Numbered from the stretch's first letter, positions 23,486-33,136 are shown. The stretch is 64,000 nt of DNA from DASYML01 sp036399835 (GCA_036399835.1 DASWMI010000080.1:24593-88592); one strand, 5' to 3'. Program-made: numbers and translations. Notes: generated by a model from the sequence alone, not told the origin.

Positions 23486-26400
23486 TTACGGAAACGCGCC
23501 TGTGCCATCGCGCTTTAAACCTGGCGAATAAAATCTGCCGTTGTACAGGCTCGCCGGATGATTAACCTGCGGATGTAAATCAACGCCGGTAAAATCCCTG
23601 TTCGCGCCCGTCTCCTGATCCGCACGCGAGAAGGATTTATCCGTCGTCGCCGTCGAGAAGCAGGACTGCGCAATCAGAGTTCCGTTGATGATGCCCGGGC
23701 TGGCTCCCGTCATCGTGCCGTCAACGAGGCGCATGCAATCGGCAAAAGGGCTGCCCGAGTTATTCAACGACAGCCCGCTTGATGTGCTGGTTGACGTGCC
23801 CGTGTTGAGAAGATTGTAACTGCTGGCGACCTGCACGATAGCCCCGCCGAATTCCGCGTTGGTCGCAGTCGAAGAGCGCGAATCCCCGCCGAGCATACCC
23901 GGTATATTAGAGTTCGTGCGATTGCCCGTCTCACCTCCGAAGACGAGAATGGCCCTCCCAGGCTGAAGAATCGTCCCCGTCGGAAAAGTATGTCGCAGTG
24001 TGGTAGTCGTCGCAGTCGAGTTGTCATAAAGATTCAGCCCTGACAAATCTATGGGCACGGCTGCGAGATTGATAAGCTCGACAAATTCGTCTCGCTGGTC
24101 GCCGCCCGTCCCATCACGATTTGCGTCCGACGCTGGCGCGGCGAGAATTTCGTTGATAATCAATTCATGTGGCGCAGGCTTTCGTGCCACGACGAGCGTC
24201 GCCGCCGCGCTCGACACTCCGCCGCTCGAAGCTCTGATCTCTGTTTGTCCTGGACCAATTCCTGTCGCCAACCCGGTTGAATTGATTGTTGCCACGCCCG
24301 CCGCGCTCGAAGTCCAGTTGAAGGAAACGCCCGCCATCTCCTGTTCATGTTGATCGAATGCGCGTGCCGTAAACTGCCTTGACGCACCGATGCCGATGAG
24401 GGCCGAAGATGGAGCGACATCAATACGAGAGATAGCGGGAAGCACTGGCGTCACTGTCAAAGTAGCCGGAGCACTCATGACAGTCTGCGCGCTATTCGTA
24501 GCCGTCGCAGTAATCTGTGCCGAGCCGGTATGAAGCCCCCTGACGAGAGCCATCGTGATGCCCGTGTCGGCATCCGAGCTGACGGATTCGATGGACGCAA
24601 TGGTGGTCTCGCCGGATGCGAAGCTGATGCTCACGCCGGGCATCAGGTGGCCGTACTGGTCCAGGGGGCGCGAAGTGAATTGCGTTGTCTGTCCCACGTT
24701 GACGGTGGCGCTCGCGGGCGAAATCGTTACGCTGTTCAAGACGGGCGGCGGCGGATTTACCTTGAGAGCCGCCGCAGCCTGTTGGCCTCCGGCGCTCGCT
24801 CGAATGGTAGCATCTCCGGCGGCGATGGCGCTGGCCTGCGTGTGGTTGCCAGTCGCGGGAGCGATGACGGCCCGGCTCGCCTCGCTTGTCTCCCAGATAA
24901 ATGAAACGTTCCGCACCTCAATTTCCGCGTCGCCATTTTGGGCGAAGGCACGCGCCGTGAAGAGCTGTGTTTGACCCGGGTTGAGGCTGGCCGACTGCGG
25001 CAGGATTTCGAGGCGCGTGATGAAGGGCGAGCCAAAGGGAGTTCCGTCCGAGCGCGTGCCGGGCGAAAAGATGCGGCCCGCAGAGTTGATTGAAGAAGCA
25101 TGTGGACCAAAGTCTGCGACCAAGTGGTTGACCTCTGCGTCGGGCGAGCGTGTCAGGGATTGGTCCGACGGAGCAGCGATTGGTCCACCCGAGCCATAGG
25201 TGAGGGATGCCAGTATCAGTTCGGCGTTGCCGTCCGACAGCCTGAGCGTGACGGTATCGCCAGCGTCATTGAGGCTCAAAGTGCTGGTCTGCGTTGAAGA
25301 GTTGGCGACCGTCAGCAGCAGCGCTCCGCCAAAGGCCGTCTCGCCTGCGGGAGGGAGGCCGCCGCCGAAGATGACGGCTGCGCGTCCGGGTGCGAGCGAA
25401 GTGTTGGCCGGGAAAGTAAAACGCGGGGTGGCCGTGCCGGAATCGTAGAGACGCAGACCCGAAAGGTCCACGGCAGCATCGGAAGGATTGAAGAGTTCTA
25501 TAAACTCATCATCGTCTGCGCTGCGTATGCCATCGCGGTTGGCGTCTCCTTCAATAATATTGGCGGTCGAAAGATTATCGGGCGGCACGTCCGCGAGCAG
25601 CTCGTTAATGACGAGCGGCACCTGGACAATCAGTTGCGCAGCGCCATTCACGGTCCCGCCTGAGCCGGCAACGGCTGCGGCCCTGATGACGGTCGTTCCC
25701 TTACCTGTGCCTCGCGCAAGACCGTTCGAGTCAATCACACACACGCTCGTATTATCGGAAGACCAGTTGAAGACCACTCCGGTCATGAGCTGGTTATGCT
25801 GGTCAAAGGCAGCGGCCTTGAATTGCTGCGTGCCGCCGCGATTGATGGTCAGCGAAAGAGGCGAGACCTCGACGCGCGTGACGCGTTGAGGGACGGGCTC
25901 TACCTTTAACTGCGCGGCCTCGCTCGTGGCCGTTGCGTCCCCCGTCGTGGCCGCGGCGGTAATCTTCGCAGTGCCTACGACGCGACCGCGCAACGTCGCC
26001 GTGGCGCTCCCGAGAGCCGCATTCGCGTTGACGGTCTCGACCGAAGCGACCAGTGTATTGTCCGAAGCGAAAGTGAATTGGACGCCGGGCAGTGGGCGAC
26101 CGAATTGGTCCAGAGCCTGCGCCGTGAGCGTCGCGGTCTGGTCCACAAAGATATTTGAGAGGAGCGGCGTGAGATGGACGGCCATCAGCTTTCCGGCGCG
26201 CGGAGCAAAGAATGAGCCGTCAAGCTTTGTGCCCGGCGAAAAGAGCCTCGTGCCCGCGCCAATCGCGGCTTTGTGATGGGTATAGCTGCCGCTGATGTCC
26301 GGGGAACGCGTGATGGATTGGTTCACGGCATCGCCGCCGAAGTTGTCGCCCGAGATGCCGTAAGAAATTGCGTTGAGGAAGTTGCCGGACGCATCGCGTA

Positions 26401-29400
26401 GGATAATCGTCAGTCCGTTGTTCGAGAGCGCGAGGCCGCCTGAAGAGGCCGGGTTGACAGAAGCGCCGCCGAAAGCCGGATGGTCAGGGTCAAACTGGCC
26501 GCCTCCGAAAATGACGAGCGCATCGTTGGCCGGCAGGAGAGTGCCAGTCGCAAAGGTGTGGCGGATAATCTCGCTCGTGCCGTCGAGCGGCCTTGTGCGA
26601 ATGGTCCAGCCGGAGAGGTCAACGGTCGCGGATGAAGAGTTGGCTATTTCGACAAACTCGTCCTGCGTGCCGCTGCGTTGGCCGTCGCGGTTCGCATCGC
26701 CTGCTGCGCCGTCCGCAGGGTCTGCGAGAAATTCGTTGATGATGACGGCTGGCGCGATGATGTTGAGAGTCGCTGAGCTTTCAATATTTTTGGCGCTGGC
26801 CCTGATGATAGCAGAACCGGCTTTGAGCGTCGTGCACAGACCCTGCTCGTTCACGGTCGCAACGCTCGCATCGCTTGAAGACCAGTCGAAGGCGATGCCT
26901 GCTAACTCTTTATCATCCTGGTCAAAGGCGCGCGCGTTGAATTGATGTGTCCCGCCGAGATAGACGGTGGCAGAAGACGGCGCAACCTCTATGCGCGTCA
27001 GGATGCGCTCGCGCGGGCGCACGTCGAGCAGAAGTGGGGCGGACTCCATCCCGCGTGCGAGAGCTTTGATGTGAGCCGTGCCTTCCGCGATTCCGAAAGC
27101 CACCCCGTTCTGGTCCACTGCGGCGATTGACGGATTGCTCGTTTGCCAGCGAAAGATAACTCCGCTTAACTCAAGCCCGTTTGAATCGAAGGCGCGTGCG
27201 TTGAGTTGTAGCCGGGCGCCGATGATGAGCTGGCCGGACGCGCCGGTTAGCTCTATGCGTGAGATGGCGGGCGAGGGATGAAAGGGGCGTCCGTCCAGAT
27301 GCGTGCCTGGGCTAAAGGCGCGGCCTTCGCTGCCTGCTGCTGATTTGTGCGGCGCGAACTGGCCGCTCACGTCAGGCGAGCGTGTGAGCGATTGGTCCAT
27401 CTCTGCTTTGAGCAAGGACGAGCCGCCGTAAGAGAGCTGGCTGACGAGGCTCTGGTCCGGTTCGAGCAAAGCCACTATGCCGCCCGAGTTGGACAAGGAG
27501 AGGCTGCCCGTAGAGGCGAGCAGGATGTTTGCTCCTCCGAATGCCGCGTCGTCCGTTTTGAAGGTCTGGATGTTTGCTCCGCCAAAGATAACGATGCTCG
27601 TGCCCGCGGGGAAAATCGTGCCCTCTGCGAAAAGATGTCTGCGCGTCAGGGAGGCCGCGTTGTTGGAGCGTGTGACGAGCTGATAGCCGCCGAGGTCAAC
27701 ATCCATGTCTGTGGAATTGACCAGCTCGACGAATTCATCCTGCGAGGCGCTGCGTGTCCCGTCGCGGTTGGCGTCACCCGCGATGTCTTCAGGAGGATCC
27801 GCCAGCACTTCATTGATGATAAGGTCGTGGCGAGCTGCGCCTGAAAAAGTGACGATGACCGGATTACTCGCGCGTTCGTCTGCGCGCAAAGCTAGGTCAA
27901 CCGCTCCGACGCCGCGCAAGTCCCTGTTGACGAGGACGTGTATCTCGTCAAGACCCGGCAGGTCCGTAGAGGCTCTGACGGATTCAACCAGGGCTTCGCG
28001 TCCATTGATGTTGACCGAGAGCTGCGAGGCAAAGCGACATCCGGTGGCGAAAAGTATCAAACGCCTCTGGCCGTTTGAGGGGTCGAATGGACCGGCGGCC
28101 AGCGTGTCCGCATCGAGTACGAGGGCCGGGCCGCGACCGTCGGCGCTTAAAGTGAAGAGGCCAGGTGCGGCGCGCAGGATTTCTATCGTGCCGCGCGTTT
28201 GAAAGCCTTCGGAGTTGGTGACGATGACTTCGGCTGGTCCGGTTTCGGTTTCGGCGGGCAAGAGAAAATGGACCTGCGTCGGTGAGACATAAAAGAGCTG
28301 CGCCGCGTGGCCGTTGACTGTCAGGGATGTGCCGAGAAGGTTTTGCGGCCATAAACCGTCAGGCTGTCGCGCAGCCTGTGCGGAAGCGTAGGCGAGCGCT
28401 TCTCCACCAGCGATGGCGATGCTGCCGGGGGCGATTGCTTTAAGCTGCGACGGCTCATGGCCGAGCGAGGCCGCGTTGAGCAGATGCAGCTCGGATGAGA
28501 AAGAAGGACGCGGCGCAACCTGTGCCAGATAAATCTCCGAGTTGTTATTGAATTCCTTTGATGAAACCGGGCCGGAAAGAACGCGCGGAAAATTGAAGGC
28601 GACGAGCGAGCCGTCTTCATTCAGGGAAGAGATGATTTCGGCGTTGGCCGCGGCTGGCGCATCCGTCAGACGCGTGAGCCTGTCTGTCGGCGCATCATAA
28701 AGATAAAGCTCAACGCTGCGGTCAGTGTTTCCGCCGCTCAGGTTGCGCCGTGTGGCAAAGCTGACGCGCTTGCCGTCGCCGCTAATCGAAGGGTTCGGCG
28801 AAACATCTTCGGAGACAGCTCCCGCCCTGCTAATCTGCCGTCTGAGATTCTTGCTGGCATCATAAAGAAAGACCTGATTTGCATTCTCTTCGTCTATGGC
28901 TGAATAGACCAGGCGCGTGCCATCCTTGCTGAGAGCGCGTCCGGGCGTGAGCGCCAGTCCTCGCACGGCGCTTGCGATGACGCGTTCGGTTTCCGAGAGA
29001 CGGTCATAGATTAAGAGGTCCGGCTGGCCCTCGTCTTGAGGCGTGTTGATGGACAGATAGACCAGACGCGAACCGTCGCCGCTGATCTTGACATCGCTTG
29101 CTCCGGTTGTTCCGGTCTGGTCCGTGAACTGCTTGAAAGTTTGCGCCAGCGTGTCATAGATAAAGACTTCGAGATTGGCGTCGGCGTTGAGATTTGTGAG
29201 ATCGCGGTTGGAGGTGAAGGCGATAAAGCGACCATCATCTGAAATCGAGGGGCGGAAATTTCCGTTGCGCAGTCTTTGCGAAAGATCGCCCGGATACGTG
29301 TCCGTTATCTGGCGCAGATGGTCGCCGTCGTAAAAGAAGATTTCGGAATTGCCGTCGGGGTTCGCGCCGGTAGGATTGTCTGTCGAGGCGAAAGCCAGAC

Positions 29401-29722
29401 GCGAGCCGTCCTCAGAGACGGCGGGTGCGACGGCTCGCGTCTGGCCCACCAAAGCGAAGGATGGCGGCTCGCCCGCAAGGTCAGCGTTGATTGCCTGAAA
29501 ACCTTTGTGCGGGCCAGCGCCCACGAGGTTCGCCGTCGTTTCAAAGGCTATGCGCCGCCCGTCGCCGCTAATCGAAGGATTAAGATTGAGGCTCTCTTCG
29601 GAAGTGCTTGTGATGCGGCGTAAAGAGCCGGTTTGGACAGGGGCTGTGCGCGGATGGCAGAGACAGAGGCAGGCCACAGCCGCGAGGAAAACAACGGGCG
29701 GAAAGAGTCTGGCGCGAAGCAT
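23486..29722 (-). CDS. giant secreted protein: TolB-like propeller, TIGR03437-type, lamin-tail and Ig-like domains
   Basis: The 2078-residue product has a signal peptide (about 1-30). Next come TolB/WD40-like propeller repeats (about 35-400) with SISGDGRRIAF-type blades, and a TIGR03437-type domain (about 414-625) marked by NAAS, IAPGS and FYVSPTQVHFLLP. Four lamin-tail-type domains begin near residues 632, 990, 1370 and 1854, each with IINE-type starts and a GDANRDG-like acidic loop. Between them are seven Big2-like Ig domains, recognisable by Q-FTARAFDQ and SS-SVAT-N--GLATG patterns. It has no obvious enzyme site or sorting signal. It is monocistronic and convergent with thiG. An adhesin or surface scaffold is the most reasonable guess; the domain series is read from sequence, the role is not known. 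Confidence 0.9.
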   Translation of the reverse strand: MLRARLFPPVVFLAAVACLCLCHPRTAPVQTGSLRRITSTSEESLNLNPSISGDGRRIAFETTANLVGAGPHKGFQAINADLAGEPPSFALVGQTRAVAPAVSEDGSRLAFASTDNPTGANPDGNSEIFFYDGDHLRQITDTYPGDLSQRLRNGNFRPSISDDGRFIAFTSNRDLTNLNADANLEVFIYDTLAQTFKQFTDQTGTTGASDVKISGDGSRLVYLSINTPQDEGQPDLLIYDRLSETERVIASAVRGLALTPGRALSKDGTRLVYSAIDEENANQVFLYDASKNLRRQISRAGAVSEDVSPNPSISGDGKRVSFATRRNLSGGNTDRSVELYLYDAPTDRLTRLTDAPAAANAEIISSLNEDGSLVAFNFPRVLSGPVSSKEFNNNSEIYLAQVAPRPSFSSELHLLNAASLGHEPSQLKAIAPGSIAIAGGEALAYASAQAARQPDGLWPQNLLGTSLTVNGHAAQLFYVSPTQVHFLLPAETETGPAEVIVTNSEGFQTRGTIEILRAAPGLFTLSADGRGPALVLDADTLAAGPFDPSNGQRRLILFATGCRFASQLSVNINGREALVESVRASTDLPGLDEIHVLVNRDLRGVGAVDLALRADERASNPVIVTFSGAARHDLIINEVLADPPEDIAGDANRDGTRSASQDEFVELVNSTDMDVDLGGYQLVTRSNNAASLTRRHLFAEGTIFPAGTSIVIFGGANIQTFKTDDAAFGGANILLASTGSLSLSNSGGIVALLEPDQSLVSQLSYGGSSLLKAEMDQSLTRSPDVSGQFAPHKSAAGSEGRAFSPGTHLDGRPFHPSPAISRIELTGASGQLIIGARLQLNARAFDSNGLELSGVIFRWQTSNPSIAAVDQNGVAFGIAEGTAHIKALARGMESAPLLLDVRPRERILTRIEVAPSSATVYLGGTHQFNARAFDQDDKELAGIAFDWSSSDASVATVNEQGLCTTLKAGSAIIRASAKNIESSATLNIIAPAVIINEFLADPADGAAGDANRDGQRSGTQDEFVEIANSSSATVDLSGWTIRTRPLDGTSEIIRHTFATGTLLPANDALVIFGGGQFDPDHPAFGGASVNPASSGGLALSNNGLTIILRDASGNFLNAISYGISGDNFGGDAVNQSITRSPDISGSYTHHKAAIGAGTRLFSPGTKLDGSFFAPRAGKLMAVHLTPLLSNIFVDQTATLTAQALDQFGRPLPGVQFTFASDNTLVASVETVNANAALGSATATLRGRVVGTAKITAAATTGDATATSEAAQLKVEPVPQRVTRVEVSPLSLTINRGGTQQFKAAAFDQHNQLMTGVVFNWSSDNTSVCVIDSNGLARGTGKGTTVIRAAAVAGSGGTVNGAAQLIVQVPLVINELLADVPPDNLSTANIIEGDANRDGIRSADDDEFIELFNPSDAAVDLSGLRLYDSGTATPRFTFPANTSLAPGRAAVIFGGGLPPAGETAFGGALLLTVANSSTQTSTLSLNDAGDTVTLRLSDGNAELILASLTYGSGGPIAAPSDQSLTRSPDAEVNHLVADFGPHASSINSAGRIFSPGTRSDGTPFGSPFITRLEILPQSASLNPGQTQLFTARAFAQNGDAEIEVRNVSFIWETSEASRAVIAPATGNHTQASAIAAGDATIRASAGGQQAAAALKVNPPPPVLNSVTISPASATVNVGQTTQFTSRPLDQYGHLMPGVSISFASGETTIASIESVSSDADTGITMALVRGLHTGSAQITATATNSAQTVMSAPATLTVTPVLPAISRIDVAPSSALIGIGASRQFTARAFDQHEQEMAGVSFNWTSSAAGVATINSTGLATGIGPGQTEIRASSGGVSSAAATLVVARKPAPHELIINEILAAPASDANRDGTGGDQRDEFVELINLAAVPIDLSGLNLYDNSTATTTTLRHTFPTGTILQPGRAILVFGGETGNRTNSNIPGMLGGDSRSSTATNAEFGGAIVQVASSYNLLNTGTSTSTSSGLSLNNSGSPFADCMRLVDGTMTGASPGIINGTLIAQSCFSTATTDKSFSRADQETGANRDFTGVDLHPQVNHPASLYNGRFYSPGLKRDGTGAFP

Positions 29723-30112
29723 ATGAGGAGTGCTCCGTTCTCATGCGCGTCAAACGGCGAGGGCTGGCGCGCATACGTGAGGGCGACCGAAAAAGCCAGA
29801 GGCCGCAAATAGAGAGCGCGCGCTGGTCGGCAACCGGCCAGCCAAATTCTAAAAGTGAACCGATGAGTTAAGAGTGAACTAACTTGAGTTTGATGCGCGG
29901 CCCTGTGTGAGATGCTCAATTCAGTTTGAGGAAATCGCCGGCGCGCATCAGTTTCCCCTCAGAGTCGCGCGGCATTCTACAACTTTTGTGGTCAAAGGCA
30001 AGAAAAATATTCAAAGAGCATGGCGGAATTCTATGGGCCTGGATAAATAGTTTGCTAAAGTGCTTGCTAAGCTCGGAGATGGTTGGAGAGTTTGTCGGCG
30101 GAGGCAAGTTTG
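29723..30112. other. 390-base divergent intergenic region
   Basis: This region lies between the start of the giant secreted protein (-) and the TIGR01777 gene (+) and must hold both promoters. I see no consensus -35/-10 pair on either strand. An 11-base near-identical direct repeat, TAAAAGTGAAC at 29850-29860 and TAAGAGTGAAC at 29869-29879, has a 19-base period and could bind a regulator. Short ORFs on both strands (for example 29916-30167, minus) have no protein-like composition. No RNA gene is recognised. Confidence 0.5.
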
Positions 30113-31009
30113 ATGAAGGTGCTCGTGACGGGAGCTTCGGGTCTGGTCGGCTCGGCGCTGGTTTCAAGTCTCAGGCAGGAAGGCCAGGAAGTGCTGCGGC
30201 TGGTCCGCCATGCGCCGCGGTCCGAGGTGGAGATAGAGTGGAACGCGGCTCAAGGAGTTAATGAAGAGAGCAGGCTTGAAGGGCTTGACGCGGCGGTGCA
30301 TCTGGCCGGAGAGAATATCGCTGGCGGGCGTTGGACCGTTGAGAGGAAGAGAAGAATCCTTGAAAGCCGCACCGTCGGGACGAGGGTTCTGAGCGAGGCG
30401 CTGGCGCGTTTGAGTCGCCCGCCAGAAGTCCTGGTCTCGGCTTCCGCGATAGGCTTTTACGGCGACAGGGGCGCAGAGATACTGACTGAAGAGAGCGCCA
30501 CGGGGCGCGGATTCCTGCCGGATGTCTGCCGCGAGTGGGAGGCGGCGACAAAGCCTGCCGAGGAAAAGGGAATCCGCGTTGTGATGCTGCGCTTCGGCGT
30601 CATATTGAGCGGCTCCGGCGGGGCGCTTGAGAAAATGCTGACACCCTTCAAACTCGGCATCGGCGGCAAAATCGGGAGCGGCGAGCAGTATATGAGCTGG
30701 ATTACGATTGACGACGTGGTCGGAATTATCAAACATGCCATCAAGGACAAGACTCTGAGCGGACCTCTCAACGCCGTCGCGCCCGCCCCTGCCACCAACC
30801 TTGAGTTTACAAAGACACTCGGACGCGTGCTCTCTCGCCCGACCATCTTTCCGGTGCCGGCCTTCGCCCTGCGGCTCGTCTTCGGAGAGATGGCAGATGC
30901 CGCGCTGCTCGCCAGCCAGCGCGTCAAGCCCGCGCGGTTGCAGCAGGCCGATTATGCTTTCAAATATCCGGAGCTGGAAGGCGCGCTCCGGCACGTCCTG
31001 AAAAAATAG
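30113..31009 (+). CDS. TIGR01777 family NAD(P)-binding epimerase-like protein
   Basis: This 298-residue protein belongs to the extended short-chain dehydrogenase TIGR01777 family (YfcH-like), whose substrate is unknown. It starts with the Rossmann motif VTGASGLVGSAL (about 4-15), has VHLAGENIAGGRW and SASAIGFYGDRG, the usual active-site region with Ser and Tyr. The C-terminus is a DUF1731-type segment from about 245. The ATG at 30113 is preferred because GGAGG lies about 10 bases upstream and the Rossmann strand begins at once; a longer frame starts at 30083. It ends at a strong terminator shared with the opposite gene. Confidence 0.92.
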   Translation: MKVLVTGASGLVGSALVSSLRQEGQEVLRLVRHAPRSEVEIEWNAAQGVNEESRLEGLDAAVHLAGENIAGGRWTVERKRRILESRTVGTRVLSEALARLSRPPEVLVSASAIGFYGDRGAEILTEESATGRGFLPDVCREWEAATKPAEEKGIRVVMLRFGVILSGSGGALEKMLTPFKLGIGGKIGSGEQYMSWITIDDVVGIIKHAIKDKTLSGPLNAVAPAPATNLEFTKTLGRVLSRPTIFPVPAFALRLVFGEMADAALLASQRVKPARLQQADYAFKYPELEGALRHVLKK

Positions 31010-31058
31010 AGTCCCGAATCAAAAGGCGGCTCGTGCTTTTGATTCGGGACTCCTGATT
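31009..31058. terminator. bidirectional intrinsic terminator
   Basis: A perfect 17-base inverted repeat (31009-31025 and 31036-31052, arms GAGTCCCGAATCAAAAG and its complement) encloses a 10-base loop. TGATTTTT follows on the plus side, and AAAAAATA precedes it for the minus strand. It separates the converging TIGR01777 and homocysteine methyltransferase/MTHFR genes. Confidence 0.85.
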
Positions 31059-31070
31059 TTTCGCGCCGCA

Positions 31071-32957
31071 TCAGACGGCGATATTTGCTGCACGGCGCGC
31101 GGCAAACTCTTCGAGCGCGTCGAAGACTTCCAGCGCATACTTGACGTTGCCAAAGGGGGCCGAGACCTGCACGCCTTGTATCAACTCGCGCACTTCCTGC
31201 AAGGATTCACGCGCAATCTTCAAGCCCTCATCGCGCGCAGCCTCCTTGCTCTTTTCCGAAGCCAAGCGCATACGCTCCATAATCGAAGCCGTGACGCGCA
31301 CGCCCGGGACTTCGTTGTGCAGAAACTCAGCATTGCGATAAGAGACCAGCGGCCAGATGCCCGCGACGATGGGGATGCGCACGTGCTCTATGCGCTTGAG
31401 GAAATAGCGTAGCTGCTCCGTGTCGAAGACCGGCTGCGTGATGGCATACTGCGCCCCGGCCTCTACCTTATACTCAAAACGCTTAATCTCTTCATCCAGA
31501 TTAATCGCGCCCGGATTGACCCCCACGCCGATGCAGAAGCTGGTCGGATTGCCAATCGGGTTATTCCCGAGGTCAAGCCCGTGATTGAGCTTGTTGACCA
31601 TGTTCGTCAGACCGATGGAATCAATATCGAAGACGGCTGTCGCATCCGGGTAGGGACCCATCTTCGGCGGGTCGCCCGTGATTAAAAGCAGGTTGCGTAG
31701 GCCCAGAGCCGCCGCGCCCAAGAGGTCCGACATCATGCCCAGAAGGTTGCGGTCGCGGCAGCAGTAATGGAGCACGGCTTCGATGCCTATCTCGCGCTCG
31801 ACGAGGACGGCTGTCGCCTGCGCGCCCATACGCGTCTGCGCTCGCGGACCGTCAGGGATATTGACGGCATCAACGCCCGCTTCCTTTAAGAGACGTATCG
31901 AAGCCAGAGTCTTGTGCGGGTCGCACCCTTTCGGCGGCAGCACTTCGACGGAGGTCACAAACTCGCCGCGCGTAATCTTGGCGGACCACTTTGAACGCTC
32001 TTCTGGCGGGACGACCTTGATGTCTCCGGGCGTCAACTCTTGAACATGCACGGGCAGGCTGACAACTGTCTGCTGCTTACGCGGAAAGGCCGCGCGGACG
32101 GCGTCGGAGATCATCTTGATGTGCGCGGGCGTCGTGCCGCAGCAACCGCCGACGAATCTCGCGCCCGCCTGGATTAAACGCTTGGAGAATTTCGCCATGT
32201 ATTCGGGCGAGCACATATAGAACTGCCTGCCCTGCACGTCGCGCGGCAGCCCTGCGTTGGGCAGGGCGGAGAGCTTCTTCGTCGTGACCCCTCGCATCTT
32301 CTCAATCGCCGAGAGCACTATCGCCGGACCGACGCCGCAGTTGAGACCGATGACATCCGCGCCCCATTCGTCGAGCCGCGCCGTAAAGACTTCCGGCGTG
32401 GTCCCGAAAGAGGTATTGCCGTCGGGCAGGATGGTCATCTGCGAGATGATGGGCAGATCGCAAAGCTCTTGGACGGCGCGCATGGCCTGTCGCATCTCGG
32501 AGATGTCCGAGAAGGTTTCGAGCATGAAGAGGTCCACGCCGCCGTCGAGCAGCGCCGCGACCTGCTCCTTGAACATGTCCTTCGCTTCCTCGTAAGAGGT
32601 CGGGCCGTAGGGCTCTATCCGCAGTCCGAGCGGACCAATCGCTCCGGCCACATAGCAGCGGTCGCAGGCGGCCTCGCGCGCCAGCCTCGCCGCCGCGATA
32701 TTGATGAGACGCAGGCTTCCTTCCAACCCGTATTGCTGCAAGTGATGAGCCGTCGCGCCGAACGTGTTGGTCTCAAGCACCTCCGCGCCCGCGCGCACAT
32801 ACTCCTGGTGAACTTCGCGCACGAGATCAGGGTTGGTCAGGTTCAGCTCATCATAAGAGCGGTTGATATACACGCCCTTGGCATAGAGCATCGTCCCCAT
32901 CGCCCCGTCAAAGACGTGTACGCCGTCATCTTCCAGCAGAGTTCTAAAGTGGTCCAT
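31071..32957 (-). CDS. bifunctional homocysteine S-methyltransferase / methylenetetrahydrofolate reductase
   Basis: The 628-residue fusion has an N-terminal homocysteine methyltransferase domain (about 1-310) with FDGAMGTML and the zinc Cys ligands in IGLNCGVGP (about 205) and GGCCGTTP (about 273). A C-terminal MTHFR TIM barrel (about 330-600) follows, with SVEVLPPKGCD and LITGDPPK. The architecture matches the Bacillus YitJ type. It links one-carbon metabolism to methionine synthesis, reducing methylene-THF and methylating homocysteine. Transcription is expected from the promoter at 33190-33218, through a structured leader with an intrinsic terminator before the start codon. This suggests attenuation by a methionine-cycle ligand. 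Confidence 0.94.
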   Translation of the reverse strand: MDHFRTLLEDDGVHVFDGAMGTMLYAKGVYINRSYDELNLTNPDLVREVHQEYVRAGAEVLETNTFGATAHHLQQYGLEGSLRLINIAAARLAREAACDRCYVAGAIGPLGLRIEPYGPTSYEEAKDMFKEQVAALLDGGVDLFMLETFSDISEMRQAMRAVQELCDLPIISQMTILPDGNTSFGTTPEVFTARLDEWGADVIGLNCGVGPAIVLSAIEKMRGVTTKKLSALPNAGLPRDVQGRQFYMCSPEYMAKFSKRLIQAGARFVGGCCGTTPAHIKMISDAVRAAFPRKQQTVVSLPVHVQELTPGDIKVVPPEERSKWSAKITRGEFVTSVEVLPPKGCDPHKTLASIRLLKEAGVDAVNIPDGPRAQTRMGAQATAVLVEREIGIEAVLHYCCRDRNLLGMMSDLLGAAALGLRNLLLITGDPPKMGPYPDATAVFDIDSIGLTNMVNKLNHGLDLGNNPIGNPTSFCIGVGVNPGAINLDEEIKRFEYKVEAGAQYAITQPVFDTEQLRYFLKRIEHVRIPIVAGIWPLVSYRNAEFLHNEVPGVRVTASIMERMRLASEKSKEAARDEGLKIARESLQEVRELIQGVQVSAPFGNVKYALEVFDALEEFAARRAANIAV

Positions 32958-32964
32958 AATCTTT

Positions 32965-33024
32965 AACAGTTTTCAGTTTTGAGTTTTCAGCAAAAGCAAA
33001 CTGTCTGTGCTTCAAACTGAAAAC
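32965..33024. repeat. intergenic inverted repeat, CAGTTTT heptamer family
   Basis: The left arm is ACAGTTTTCAGTTTTGAGTT (32966-32985), and the right arm TTCAAACTGAAAACC (33011-33024). It lies between the leader terminator and the start codon of the methionine gene. Same word family as 18123-18189 and 49448-49504. Confidence 0.75.
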
Positions 33025-33040
33025 CGCCTGCCTTCGCTCA

Positions 33041-33069
33041 ATAAAAATCCCGCGCTAAACAACGCGGGA
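33041..33069 (-). terminator. intrinsic terminator in the methionine-gene leader
   Basis: On the minus strand TCCCGCG and CGCGGGA form a 7-bp stem with an 8-base loop, followed directly by TTTTTAT. It lies about 85 bases before the start codon, so it would stop transcription unless an alternative fold forms. The loop and inner base pairs overlap the 3' strand of the upstream closing stem, and a second TCCCGCG occurs at 33115-33109. Confidence 0.8.
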
Positions 33070-33136
33070 CTTCAGGAGAGCTTGAAGTTTTGCGGGGCCA
33101 ATCCCTCTCGCGGGAGGCTCGCCGAGCTGTTTAGCG
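33053..33136 (-). promoter_or_regulatory. candidate riboswitch or attenuator aptamer region
   Basis: A 9-bp closing stem (CGCTAAACA with TGTTTAGCG) encloses an 84-base segment with several internal hairpins. These include ACTTCA/TGAAGT around an 8-base loop, and GCTC/GAGC. The segment GAGGGATTGGCCC resembles part of the S-box (SAM-I) core, but the GGCAACC and GGUGCCAAUUCC elements are not found, so a SAM-I call is not supported. Its 3' closing strand overlaps the terminator, as in regulatory RNAs. Ligand unknown. Confidence 0.5.

Noticed and set aside
23413..23565. 50-codon ORF (MPEVGSSLSQLDAERGWL start) after thiG
   Set aside because: It overlaps the 3' end of the giant protein gene on the other strand and has no visible ribosome binding site. 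It may be chance, although its composition is not impossible for a small protein.
29916..30167. 83-codon minus-strand ORF in the divergent region
   Set aside because: Its start lies inside the TIGR01777 gene, and the composition (Pro/Ser-rich, no domain) does not support a protein.
33053..33136. Assignment of the methionine-gene leader to the SAM-I (S-box) class
   Set aside because: Only the GAGGGATTGGCCC-like part is present; the GGCAACC and GGUGCCAAUUCC parts of the S-box core were not found, so only an unnamed candidate is reported.
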